64,000 nucleotides of DNA from positions 34,680,166 to 34,744,165 of the forward strand of contig OZ022508.1 of NCBI GenBank assembly GCA_963989385.1, written 5' to 3'. Below the pieces are notes generated by a model that saw nothing but the letters and a program-made list of their open reading frames with translations, had not been told where the DNA came from and searched no databases. Positions 12,111 through 23,100 of this stretch are shown here, piece after piece; the first letter of the stretch is position 1, and each line of letters begins with the position of its first letter. A program made the translations under genes and the position numbers. Source of the DNA: Ctena decussata (lineage: Eukaryota > Mollusca > Bivalvia > Lucinida > Lucinidae).

Positions 12111-12285
12111 TAATAAATCATACGGTATCCAAATTGCCATCATGATGGCAGAAATCACATAGCTGAGGAGAAGCAGAAGGTTGGTTGTACATATTGTCTG
12201 AAAGAACCGTTAAACCCAAAACAGCTAACCAACCTATCCGTTTTGTAGCGTTGTGTTTGTTCGTATGTTTTCAAAATCTGGTTGG

Positions 12286-12500
12286 TTGGTTGTTTTATAG
12301 TTAACGGCTCTTTGTAGAGACAGTATTCCAGAGAGAAGAAGAAAGGAAAGAGATAGTGTATAGAAAACAGATGTCCAAACAACCCACACCTACTGCAAGC
12401 ACAGTAGGCAGGCCCTTGCCATACTAACATCCTAATAGGACGCATCGGCACTGAAAGTTACCAGCACCAGCGCACGACTACGACCAACCCTTTTATTTAT
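12286..12500 (+). mobile_element. Dispersed element I, copy 2
   Basis: GGTTGGTTGTTTTATAGTTA at the left, CACCTACTGCAAGCACAGTA in the middle, CACTGAAAGTTACCAGCACC at the right. A simple copy without the inverted array. Confidence 0.6.
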
Positions 12501-12789
12501 AAGAACTTGCAAATTGTAGAGTAAGGTTGCAGGGCATACGGGCCTTTAATATCAATATCCATAAGGTTGACAGAGCTGCGTGTTACTGTATTAACGAAGT
12601 CCGAGCGCGACACTCTTAAAATTTTATTATCAGACACTTCGAAAATGAGCATCTAGCGCCAGTTTCTATTGCATTAAAGTTAAACAGTTTATACTGTTTG
12701 AGTGAATATTTCTCATAGTCCATCTTTTCTGAGACAACCCGATGCTTTGCTACTCAAAAGTCAGCGATGTTACTTAAGAAATAGAGGGA

Positions 12790-12905
12790 TTTTTTTCTGT
12801 CATCCGTCATTTCTCTTTTCTTTCTCCCTCTTTCTGGGAGACGGCCCGATATAGACTGAAATACTGTCTCAAAGGGCCGTTAAATCCAAAACATACAACC
12901 AACTT
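12790..12905 (-). mobile_element. Dispersed element I, partial copy 3
   Basis: Reverse-oriented 5' part (CTGGGAGACGGCCCGATATA ... AGGGCCGTTAAATCC) preceded by the CTTTCTCCCTC tract seen in other copies. Confidence 0.6.
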
Positions 12906-12950
12906 TTTAAAAAATATACAATGAAAGCCCTTCTTTTTCGCAATACAATT

Positions 12951-13154
12951 GGAGCCGCGACATTAGAAAATCAACAATGTGGTTGTGCGCCCAGTGCAGA
13001 CTCAGATCAGAGTGTTCGCATGGAGGTAGCTTAGACTTTATCTACTCTTTGAGCACTTAATAAAGAGTCTGATCAAACTGGGCGGATGTCCAGCCTGATC
13101 TGAGTCTGCGCTGGGCGCACAACCACATTGTTGGTTTGCTCGTGTCGCGGCTCA
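12951..13154. mobile_element. Palindromic MITE A, copy 2
   Basis: Same ends as copy 1 (GAGCCGCGACA...TGTCGCGGCTC), with a small internal deletion. Confidence 0.78.
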
Positions 13155-13384
13155 TTTAATCATGCACTGGTTGTAGAGTAAAGAGATAACGTTTTCGGCT
13201 GGGAGTGGGTTGAACTTAGATTTTGAAAATATGCACATTTATTTAAAATATGCGTAACAGATATATCATGAACTTGTATGTCATAAACACGACGTATTCT
13301 ACTTTTTTGTCTGCAGTTTCAACATTTACAATTTCACTGTAATTTAGCGCATTAGATGGGACATGAGCAAACAGAAAACGATTT

Positions 13385-13740
13385 CTTAGATTAAAGGCCC
13401 CATTGCTCTATCAGCATGAAATATTTTATCGTGAGGCATCGCTGCAAACTTCTCACTACAGTGTTGCTATTGCTTATTATCGTGATTGGCCGGCTTTGAA
13501 AAATCAAAACGTCATTGAGTTAACCATAAAATAGATTTTAAGAAATAACTAGGTCATTTTAGTTGCCAACCAAAATGACCTACTTTCGATTTCACAAGCT
13601 TTATTTCATGATAAAAATACAACGTACAGGCGGTAAAAATATAAGGTACAGGCGTTTAACAGGTGATAAAAATACAATGTACAAAAAGAATTAGGCAAGG
13701 ATCCCATTGATTGTGCCGCTGTTGCATTATTGCATTGCTT
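13385..13740 (+). repeat. Dispersed repeat N, copy 1
   Basis: ATGAAATATTTTATCGTGAG, then CCGTGATTGG and a hairpin GGTCATTTTAGTTGCCAACC-AAAATGACC. Other partial copies at about 38866-38990, 42385-42480 plus 43410-43620, 50950-51430 and 53820-54130. Nature unknown. Confidence 0.55.
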
Positions 13741-13907
13741 AACGGGGAACCAGAGACCAAACCCGTATTTTTATGGAGAGACTTATTATTTTTTCCAAAA
13801 TACCTTGTTCCTTCTTTTTTGCCAGTTATATGCTACAAAAAAGCACATCAACCGACATATTTTCATCAATTCTGAAGGCTGTACAGGTTTCATAATGATT
13901 TGTAATT

Positions 13908-14206
13908 TGACGGTTTTTACCTTTGATAGGACTATGGAGACTTTAAGGAATAAGTGTAGCAATTTGAATCATGATCTATTTATAAACCATCTTAAACTTA
14001 ATTCAATTTGTGATTGTGGAGATGATATTGAAGATGCACAGCATTACTTTTTCAAGTGTCAGAAATATGTTGAACGCCGTTTAGCTCTATTTCATTCCTT
14101 CCACTTAATTTGAATATGCTTTTAAACGGTTCAGATAGACTAGTGGAAACGGAAAATTTAGAGGTGTTTCTAGCTGTGCATCATAAAATCAACCAGACGT
14201 TTTGAT
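13908..14206 (+). pseudogene. LINE ORF2 C-terminal fragment
   Basis: Reads RTMETLRNKCSNLNHDLF, then CDCGDDIEDAQHYFFKCQKY, a Cys/His knuckle as found at the C-terminus of some LINE reverse transcriptases. After a frame change near 14105 it continues LVETENLEVFLAVHHKINQT to a stop. No RT core remains. Confidence 0.55.
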
Positions 14207-14245
14207 GATTATTATAAAATCTACACTGTAAAAAATTCCGAAGAT

Positions 14246-14573
14246 CTACACTGTAAAAACATTCCGTAGATTTTACCGTAGAATACCTGGCAATCAGTCG
14301 CCAGTCCATTTCCCGTTATTTTTACGGGCATCTGCCTGTAAAACATTTTTAGAAATCTCTTTATAGTAGAGTTATGCTAACTGACCGCACTCGAAAATAC
14401 CTTTATAGTGTTGAAGGGCTATATGACCAAAACAACACCTGTCTTATTCCCCCTACTCTGCGTGATGATTCCTGCAAATATTAAAGGGCGCCCGTAAAAA
14501 TTACGGAAATGGACTGGCAGCTGGTTGCCAGGTATTCTACCGTAAAATCTGTGGAATGGTTTAAACAGTGTAG
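14246..14573. mobile_element. Palindromic MITE B, copy 1
   Basis: Ends CACTGTAAAAA and TTTAAACAGTG. Inside, CCAGTCCATTTCCCGTTATT and TTTACGGGC are repeated in reverse. An extra copy of the left terminus precedes it at 14222-14245. Confidence 0.72.
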
Positions 14574-14734
14574 TTGCAAGAATCAACGATTATTTTCTTC
14601 TTCGTAACATTGAGCCAAGGACAGAGGAAGGCCTGGGGCACGTTTTGCGATTTGACACATGGATCACACTTGGTGTGCTCTTTGCCTTCTGTGGTATGGG
14701 AAAGAAAGTGATTGTATAATTATTAAAACGGACA

Positions 14735-15043
14735 CACTGTAAAAAAAACCCGTAGATTTGACGGTAGAATAACTGGCATCCAGCTGCCAGTCCATTTCCC
14801 GTTATTTTTACGGGCATTTGCCTGTAAGACATTTTCGGAAATCACGCTATGGTAGTTTTATGTTAACTGGCCGCACTCGAAAATAACTCTATAGTGTTGA
14901 AGGGCTATATTACTAAAACAACACCTGCTATAATCTATCCTACTCGTGCAATTTTTACAGGCGCCTGTAAAAATAACGGGAAATGGACTGGCACCTGGTT
15001 TCCAGTTATTCTAACGTAAAATCTAAGGAAATTTTTTACAGTG
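14735..15043. mobile_element. Palindromic MITE B, copy 2
   Basis: Same family (CACTGTAAAAAAAACCCG to TTTTTTACAGTG), 160 bases from copy 1 and in the same orientation as judged by the ACAACACCTG segment. Confidence 0.75.
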
Positions 15044-15705
15044 CAGTCAATATTTTGTTATTACACAGTTTACTCTCCAAGAGGCCATTTTATGTTCATA
15101 AATTATTTTCTGTATATTTTTCAGGAATGAAGCAACAGCCTTTGTGTACCAACAATTTGTGCGGTCGAGAATTGGAAGTCGGATGCGACAACAACTAAAC
15201 TGTTTCTATCCTTCATCTTACTCTGTTTAATAACATATGGTTTTATAATCCTGTGCATTCGGCTGTGATGGGGTCCTTCATCGCCGGTCATGGTGGGGCT
15301 AGTGCGGTCTTTGGTCTTGGGTGCGGTCCTCTAGCGATCCATGTCAGTCCGATGATCGGACTGCCAGAAAGGATTGCTCTTGAGCTGGCTGGCGTGGCCT
15401 GTGCCATGCGTGGCGCTGACGGGATCCTTTTTCAGTCCGAAGTATATGATGATTTTCAAATTTAGATTCTGATTATTTAAGCAAGTACTATATATTTATT
15501 CTTCCTGATTATCTTACCCATTATTTACTTTATTATATATATTTGTTGTTTAAATGTACATCTTTTTTCTATGCCGTATTTTCGTTTTCCACTTAGCAGT
15601 ATTGTATGTACACGTTACCGGGGCGGACCGTAATTAATGTTGTTAGAACTTGTGGTCCAGCTCATTTGTATGTTTATCATGAGGACAATAAAATATGTTT
15701 AGATA
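15044..15705 (+). other. Probable LINE 3' region
   Basis: AT-rich segment ending GGACAATAAAATATG (15682-15696), with GTTACCGGGGCGGACCGT before it, like a LINE 3' UTR. It may belong with the ORF2 fragment at 13908, from which the two MITE B copies separate it. A GC-rich open stretch at 15253-15465 lies inside and shows no known domain. Confidence 0.4.
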
Positions 15706-16455
15706 AACAGAAAACGGCTTCCCACTGAACGAGAAGCATGAAACTAATTTCCCATTGGGCACATAACATTGAACCAACATTTAATCAACGTTATTGCATA
15801 AAAAGCAGTGTCGAGAGGTATTAACAGCCGTGCATCAACAGGCGAAAAGCCGTGTGTTTCAACAAAGGTTTTCTCGTGCTGTTGATGCACGATGACAGAA
15901 CTTTCATTATGCTTGTGCAGGGCCACTAAAAACCGCCATGCACTTTTGCCTCTCCCCTTCCGATTAATTTACAATAATTGGTCGCGTGCTACCTGTTTTC
16001 TTATGACGTCATCATGCTTTGTATTCTTATTACGTCATAAAGTACCGATACGGATTTCAAAGCCATGTTGTCTTCATTCTTAGGATGTCAAATGGAGAGT
16101 AAATAAGTGTTAAAGAAAACATGCATCCTAAGCTTTCAGTAATCAAGAACTGCAGGATGGTATATGAATGGATCTGGCTTGTTCTGCATGGAAATCATTG
16201 CTCAAGGTATCTGCTTTTTGTTGATTAATTTACCATCTATTTTGCATCTACAACGACCATCTTGGACACTTTTCCGAAATATTGAGGTTGAATAGGATGA
16301 TGGCAGCCATCTTGAATAGAATGAATGCTGTCGGGCCCGGAAGACGAATGTTAGTAAACAAATGCACCAGCGCGTTGGCTGTCAAACGGTGACAAAATAG
16401 GGTGCCATTTTTTTTCTCAAATTTTAATGAATAATTCGTTGAATTATGCAATAAC

Positions 16456-16605
16456 AGCGATCAAACATTTGTTTCCAATGCATTAACAATTGCCAGGTCT
16501 CTCGGGAGATGTTGAATAACCTCGGCCTTCGGCCTCGGTTTCCAACATTTCCCTCGGGACCTGACAAACGTTAATGCATGAAAAACCATGTTTGATCCCT
16601 ATATT
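16456..16605. mobile_element. Foldback repeat
   Basis: GATCAAACATTTG ... CATGTTTGATC with inner CCAGGTCTCTCGGGAGATGT and a tight CCTCGGCC-TTC-GGCCTCGG loop. Confidence 0.55.
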
Positions 16606-16647
16606 GATTCAACGTTGACGTCCACCTTGTATAATGTTGCAGCACTG

Positions 16648-16732
16648 CTCACGCCCCTAGCACAATCGGAACACCGTTCGGCCAATTCTGTGACTCACGG
16701 AGTTGGCCGAGCGGTGCTCCGATTGCCCCTAG
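16648..16732. repeat. Foldback repeat, CGGAACACCGTTCGGCCAAT type, copy 1
   Basis: GCCCCTAGCACAATCGGAAC... folds onto ...GTGCTCCGATTGCCCCTAGC. A second copy occurs at 43728-43795. Confidence 0.6.
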
Positions 16733-17650
16733 CACTGGCTTCAGCGGAACTCTGTTCATAAACTGACACAGAACCAATGCCTCACAAAGACAGGAAAATA
16801 TATAATCTGCATTGTGATGCTGTAGGAAAGATTTTTATGGCTGCAAAGCGGAGAACACGTCAGCTGACTCGAGGGTGAATAAATGAGCTCGAAAGGACAA
16901 TTTAAAAACAATAAAAAATAAATAAAGCTTTCATAGTATAAGATTCTTAGTGTATCTGAAAATTCTGCAATTAAACAAAAACATATTGGAAATAATGACA
17001 TGATTTTTTTTTTTTTTTTTTTTTTTTTTACGGATGTGAAATGCCAGCGAATCACTCGCAGACTAAGCATAAAGCCTTACACTGCAATCTGAATGATTCA
17101 CCGGTGTTAATCCTCAGAGACAACTACTTACATGATAAGAATAACACAGCCTTGCTAACAAACATTTTGATGCTAAGTGCCTTTCAGTCGAATATTTTCA
17201 GCTATTCATATGAGCTGCGATACTCAAAAAAGGGGGAATTAAGACGAACAGCAGAGGCGTGGTCCGTGCAGGCTGATCAGAGCCTTAGCTGTTCGCACCA
17301 ACGTAGCATGGAGTCTTTGGGAAATTTATTACAAAATGAAGGCTGCAGCTAGACAGCACGGGTTCGCAGACGGGTTTAAGCCCTCTCAGTTCGCGAATAC
17401 GCTAAGCACCTTCTTTGCTTGACGCAGTTTTCTCATGAACATGTCGCGGGAATAGATGCCTTGGGCCGTGTACGCACAGCCTTGTTTCAGAACAGTCTGC
17501 CAAAACGCGCAGATTGGTAATATGTTCCCTATTCATTGTAGAGTCGACAGGTTCAAAGTCTGTTGACGATTACAAAGATAATTCGAGGCTGATCCGATAT
17601 TTCACTTTTAGCACATGCGTGAAGTTACAATTTCGGTAGGATGGCTCATA

Positions 17651-17888
17651 TGAGCCGCGATATGAGAAAACCAACAATGTGGTTGTGCGCCCAGCACAGA
17701 CTTAGATCAGCATGGGCATCCGCCCAGTCTGGTCAGACTCTTCGCTAAGTGCTTAAAGGTCAGGTAAGGGTCTGAGCTACCTCCATGCGGACAGCGAAGA
17801 CTCTGATCAGACTGGGCGGATGCCCAGGCTGATCTGAGTCTGCGCTGGGCGCACAACCACATTGTTGGTTTTCTCGTGTCGTGGCTCA
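17651..17888. mobile_element. Palindromic MITE A, copy 3
   Basis: Same family. Flanked by CATA/ATAT, suggesting a TA-type target. Inner half-palindrome intact. Confidence 0.8.
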
Positions 17889-18252
17889 TATTTGTTATGC
17901 AAGATAAGAAAGACTTAGTCCAAATGACCACGAATTGTTCCACTAGCCGAAGATAGGAGAGGGTCAGTTGATAATGTCATTAATGTTTCATTAAAATTAT
18001 GATTACCAAAACGGAAAACATGTACAGACTGCCCGACCGAATTTTGCCTCTAATATCTGAAAATAAGTGCAGCACCGTAGAAATGTAAACACTCAATACG
18101 AAAACTGACAAAATGTGCGTATTTTTCAATTTTTTAATTTAGAAATAACACGAAAAATATGAAGCAGGAAAAATGGCAATTTCAACCTATAAGCACCTGT
18201 TTCACCTGAAATGATTTGAACGTTCATGCTTCTTTTATCATATGTATGCATT

Positions 18253-18452
18253 CATCTCTCGATATCTCGAGCACTAATATCTCAAAGTACTTCTGATATC
18301 AAGGACAAACTCCATTTTTTATCTAAATTTCAACTCCTGCTACCCCAAACTACTAATATCTCAAAGTAAATTTTCTGTTGCCAGAAAATTTACTTTGAGA
18401 TATTAGTAGTTTAGGATAAGCTTCGACTTTGAGATATCGAGGATTTACTGTA
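18253..18452. mobile_element. Palindromic MITE C, copy 1
   Basis: Foldback element with TCTCGATATCTCG and GAGATATCGAGGATTTACTG ends and a central ACCAGAAAATTTACT-type hairpin. Four copies in the window. Confidence 0.7.
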
Positions 18453-18490
18453 TTTAGTTGAGTCTATGCAAGTACCGTAAAAATTCTATA

Positions 18491-18592
18491 TATTCGGACA
18501 GTTAGGTCTGAGCAAATAGTGCAAACCCAGATCAGACTGCTCCTCAAGGAGCAGTCTGATCAGGGTTTATACTATTTGCCATCCCATTTGCA
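18491..18592. repeat. Hairpin family M, copy 1
   Basis: GAGCAAATAGTGCAAACCCA and GGGTTTATACTATTTGC form the outer stem; CAGACTGCTCC/GGAGCAGTCTG the inner stem. Confidence 0.65.
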
Positions 18593-18724
18593 TTTTTGGG
18601 GCACATTACTGCACTGCAAAACCAAACTGTTCCAATTTTAGGACAATTATGGTAATTATTTTTAACGTCCCAATATTAAGAATTTTTACGGTAGCCAGTT
18701 GCCCAGAATATGTTGTAGTTCTAA

Positions 18725-18915
18725 TTCTCATGCCCATATTCCAAAACCCCTTGAAGTAAAATTAAAATCTGAAAGAGTTCCTTTAAGAACAGAGAACATA
18801 TTCACAGGAAGGAAACTGGCTGGGGTAGACTACATAGTTTCGGCTAATAAAGCCTCATCAGTGACCCTGTCAATATCTGATGACGAAACCAGAGAGAAGC
18901 ATACTGTAATTTCTT
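18725..18915 (+). repeat. Dispersed repeat P, copy 1
   Basis: CATAGTTTCGGCTAATAAAG ... GAAGCATACTGTAATTT. Matches 24160-24300 over about 140 bp. Open but without protein character. Confidence 0.5.
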
Positions 18916-19300
18916 AATTTTAATTGGGCAGTCGATTCAAAGACTGATAAGTATCAAAAAGGGTCAACAGATGATCTAAAATAAGAGTCGAAACCAATCT
19001 AAAATTTCAGGTTTCTCAGTATATATCCTCTGATCTCAAAGGACAAAAATAAAATATAATCTGCACTATGGATGATGTACGGGGACAGTTCGCTGCTTGC
19101 TTCAAGGATGCTTTAGACTGTTTAGCTTGCTGTTCAGTTCGGCAAGGGTCTTTTGCGCTTGAAGCAGGCGCCTGTCATGAGGCAAGCTTGAGAAATTGTG
19201 GTTTTGTGCCCTTGTCTGTCATGACCCTATTTTTCCAGTTTCTCTGGGAGGCATCTAAATCATCTGAAATACTGACTGAATGGTCCCATGAAAATACATA

Positions 19301-19539
19301 TGAGCCGCGACACGAAAAAACCAACTAAGTGGTTGTGTGCCCAGCACAGACTCAGATCAGCCTGGGCATCTGCCAAGTCTGATCTGACACGCTAAGCGCT
19401 TGTAAACTGGGTAGCCAAGGGTCTAAGCTACCTCCGTGCGGACAGCGAAGACTCTGATCAGACTGGACGGATACCCAGGCTGATCTGAGTCTGCACTGGG
19501 CGCACAACCACTTTGTTGGTTTTGTCGTGTCGCGGCTCA
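19301..19539. mobile_element. Palindromic MITE A, copy 4
   Basis: Same family, full length. Lies about 340 bases beyond the 3' end of the Ly6/ShKT gene. Confidence 0.82.
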
Positions 19540-19862
19540 GTCATGTAATCTGGACTATGAGCCTCTTCTAATGGGTACTGTAAATCTTTTGCTTTTGGCT
19601 GTACAAGAGAATATATATACTTGCAGAACAATTTTTCAAATCTTAGGTTTGGGTTTACCGTACTTCCTGTCTTGCGGGCGTCTGTAAAACGGGCATATGT
19701 ACTGCGTTAAATTCTGTTCATCGAATAGATTTTGTGTTACTTTAAAGGGCCGAGTTACTAATGTGCAACTAATTAAGTAGTATCGTATCGAAATGACAAA
19801 ATATGACGACGTTTCACTATTAACATGTTTGAATGTATAACCCAGAAAATAGTCATCCATCT

Positions 19863-19868
19863 TTTATT
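19863..19868 (-). promoter_or_regulatory. Poly(A) signal of the Ly6/ShKT gene
   Basis: AATAAA on the minus strand, just downstream of the TGA stop codon of the ShKT domain 3 exon. Position and strand fit a polyadenylation signal. Confidence 0.55.
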
Positions 19869-19879
19869 ACGCCATCTGA

Positions 19880-20154
19880 TCAATGACAAAATCCACAGTA
19901 CTTGGCGCATCTCATTTTAGCTATCTCGTAACCTTGACCTGTTGACGCTTGACAAAATCCATGCGTTGCCCACTCAGTACACGAGAAATTTGGAGTTTCA
20001 TAGTCTTGGCACGCAGACTGAGTTGTCTGTGCTCGACTGACCGTAACGTCAACTCCAACAGGAGCCCATGAAGTCGTGTCTTGTGGTGGGTTGGTGGCCG
20101 GTGTGGCTGGTAGATTTGTTGCCGCAGTTGATGGTGCACTGGTAGTATTAGCGT
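19880..20154 (-). CDS. Ly6/ShKT gene: last exon, Thr/Pro linker, ShKT domain 3 and stop
   Basis: 275 nt after a CTCATTTCAG acceptor. It encodes a Thr/Pro/Ala-rich linker then a six-Cys ShKT domain (ACQDYETPNFSCTEWATHGFC to RCAKYCGFCH) that keeps the canonical Trp, ending in TGA at 19882-19880. An AATAAA signal on this strand lies at 19868-19863, only 11 bases past the stop, so the 3' UTR would be very short. Confidence 0.9.
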
Positions 20155-23100
20155 CTGAAATGAGATAATGAAAACAGTTGACTCTCTTTACGTCAAACAC
20201 TGATATCTCAAAGTACCTTCTTATGTCACAAAGAATATAGCTTGGATACACTACCTATTTTTCTTTATAATTTAACCCCTGTTTACCTCAAACTACTGGT
20301 ATCTCGAAGTAAATTTTCTGGGACCAGAAAATTTACTTTAAGATATCGGTAGTTTGATATGAACTTCGACTTCAAGATATCTAGAGCTGACTATACCTTA
20401 GAATGTCATCTTTCTGCTTTTATTTCGTCATCACAGCATTTCCGTCGAGTCATCACCTCTGATTCATCATAGGTCTTACACGTGCTTTGTTGGATCCGAT
20501 GAGGATTCATTGATGGGTTAAGAAACCTTCATGCGGATCAAACAAACTAACTAAATGTTTCGAACTACTGCAGAAGCAGAGGGTGGGGTTTGATACCAGT
20601 AAAACATGTTTAAGCCGCCCCCCCCCCCCCTTCCCGGTAATCTTTTGCTGACCGCTCCAAGGTGGTACTTCTGTTGTGGTTCCTTGATATCGGTAGTTTG
20701 ATATGAACTTCGACTTCAAGATATCTAGAGCTGACTATACCTTAGAATGTCATCTTTCTGCTTTTATTTCGTCATCACAGCATTTCCGTCGAGTCATCAC
20801 CTCTGATTCATCATAGGTCTTACACGTGCTTTGTTGGATCCGATGAGGATTCATTGATGGGTTAAGAAACCTTCATGCGGATCAAACAAACTAACTAAAT
20901 GTTTCGAACTACTGCAGAAGCAGAGGGTGGGGTTTGATACCAGTAAAACATGTTTAAGCCCCCCCCCCCCCCTTCCCGGTAATCTTTTGCTGACCGCTCC
21001 AAGGTGGTACTTCTGTTGTGGTTCCTTGATGTTACATGTCCGCTTGTCTATGTTCTCTGGCGGTTTGGTCACCTGTTTTGCTACCTAATATGCCTTAGGT
21101 TTTGTTGTGTTTTGTAAGTTAAAATTAAAGTAGATAAAAAAGGCGTTGATGCTGTTTTTGATAAGGATAGCTGAATGACCACCTGTTTTGAAAAGAGCTT
21201 CTCATTCGGTTTACCGTGCGTGTCTTTCATGAACTTGTGTCAATTTTTCCGCGTGTGTGTGTGCTTCGTTTTGAGAGCGGGATCTGGGACTTGATTGTAT
21301 TAATTCCTGATCATTGCCTATCTTTTTACTTTGGTAGCATATGCTAATAATCACATGCTGAGGTTGTGTTTCTAAGATACTTCTCATATAATGCGGAAAG
21401 CCATGGAAGTGTACTGCCATGGAAGTGTACTAGTACACTTAAGTGCATATGGGCGCAGTCCCATGGGTTGGGCATCAGTTTTACATGGGAGGCTTGTATA
21501 GTAGAATGCTGTCTGTTTGCTTGTTATGTAAAACCACCTCCCACAAGGCACACAACGTTGAATCAACATTGAATCAACGCTTAGTTAAGGTCATGATATT
21601 CGATCCAGATTGCTATAACTGGCCGGCATAAAATTCATGAAGTTTGGAATACCTGTCTTTTCGAACAGACAGTTTTATGAACCTTTGAAACATGTTAGCC
21701 CATTCCATTCGGGATACCCTTTTAGGGGTATCTGGGCAAACAGTTTGGACCCAGATCAGACCCCACAAATGTGGGGCCTGATCTGAGATCCAAACTGTTT
21801 GCTGCCTAGACATCATTTCCACAAGAGTTAGTTAGACCAATATTGTCAAAATATTTTTGATTTTTGATGCAGACGACAATTCTAGCAGACGACAAAAAAT
21901 ACCCAGAATGCAATGGGTTAATTTATTTGCTATTAGGTGCATTTTATTCCATCTCGTGGTTTAATGAAAAGGGTCATCCCCCTGCACATTACGCGAGACC
22001 CGTTGTGGTATGTAAATAACAGTACATATCTTTGCTTGCAAAAAATATTAAAAATATGCTTTAGAGAAAATATTTCTTCAAAGTACTAAGGTGACTAATT
22101 AGAAATTTTGTTGAGTCATAATCTTTCATATAGTCCTGTGGGCTGAGACTCTTCAGTTGTCAAAACGTTGCCTTCAAATGCTTCAGCAGTTGATAAGAAC
22201 CAGTGAATTAAAACTATTAACTGAAAACCTATGTAGTATTGAATACTAGGAAAAACAAAACAGTTTGTGTTGCCTTCTGAAAGTTTATTGACCCATTTCA
22301 CAGTAAAGGAATCAAATTACACATGTGTTTCGGGAAGCTCAGTCTGAAATGATAATGATAACAGCCGTTATTTTTACCATACGACTACAGCATCTCAGAA
22401 GAAAAATCTAGCATGGCACCACGGTGGTCTATTTATCTATTCACTAAACCCGACTCAACAAAAAAGTCTTTTTAACGTTCAAATTTATCGTACTTAATCG
22501 TTGTTCTGGACAAAATAATCTTTGAAGTTTTTATCTAACATCCAGCTAATTTCTGCTTAATTGACGTGTATAATTATTATTTCAAGGATAAATAAACGTG
22601 AAATACACCTCAAGGATAAATAAACGGGAAAATACATCAAAACATTTCCTTTTGTTTTCTTTCGTTCTTTTGTATTTAATGTTACCACTTTACAACACAA
22701 TAATGTACAATACTTTATTACACTTAGGTTACAAACCTGTAACTAAATACGTATAACAATTATTACATATGAGCCGCGACACGACAAAACCAACAATGTG
22801 GTTGTGCTCTCAGCGCAGACTCAGATCAGCCTGGGCATCCGCCCAGTCTGATCAGAGTCTTCGCTGTCCGCATGGCAGTAGCTTAGACCCTTGGCTACCA
22901 TTTGAGCACTTAACGAAGAGTCTGGTCAAACTGGGCGGATCCCCAGGCTGATCTGAGTCTGCACTGGGCGCACAACCACATTGTTGGTTTTCTCGTGTCG
23001 CGGCTCATATGCATACTATATAGATCGAGTTTGCGACACACGCATAACAAGCATTATAACATGTATAAGTCATATTTAAAAATCTTCTCAGCGAATTACA

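Larger units (their letters stand above)
15706..17640. other. No gene seen apart from foldback repeats
   Basis: Scattered GTTGAATCAACGTT-like motifs (15764-15795) and a T26 run at 17004-17029. The open frames are short and without protein character. Confidence 0.4.

Noticed and set aside
15253..15465. GC-rich 70-codon frame (GHGGASAVFGLGCGP) as a gene
   Set aside because: No recognisable domain, no splice sites, and it lies in what looks like the 3' region of a dead LINE.
19068..19328. 86-codon Cys-containing frame (QFAACFKDALDCLACC) as a secreted peptide
   Set aside because: No signal peptide, and it runs into MITE A copy 4. Cysteine spacing matches no family I know.
21443..21631. Short frames around 21.4-21.8 kb
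   Set aside because: They overlap on both strands in a region with duplicated TGCCATGGAAGTGTACT and a family M hairpin; no coding character.
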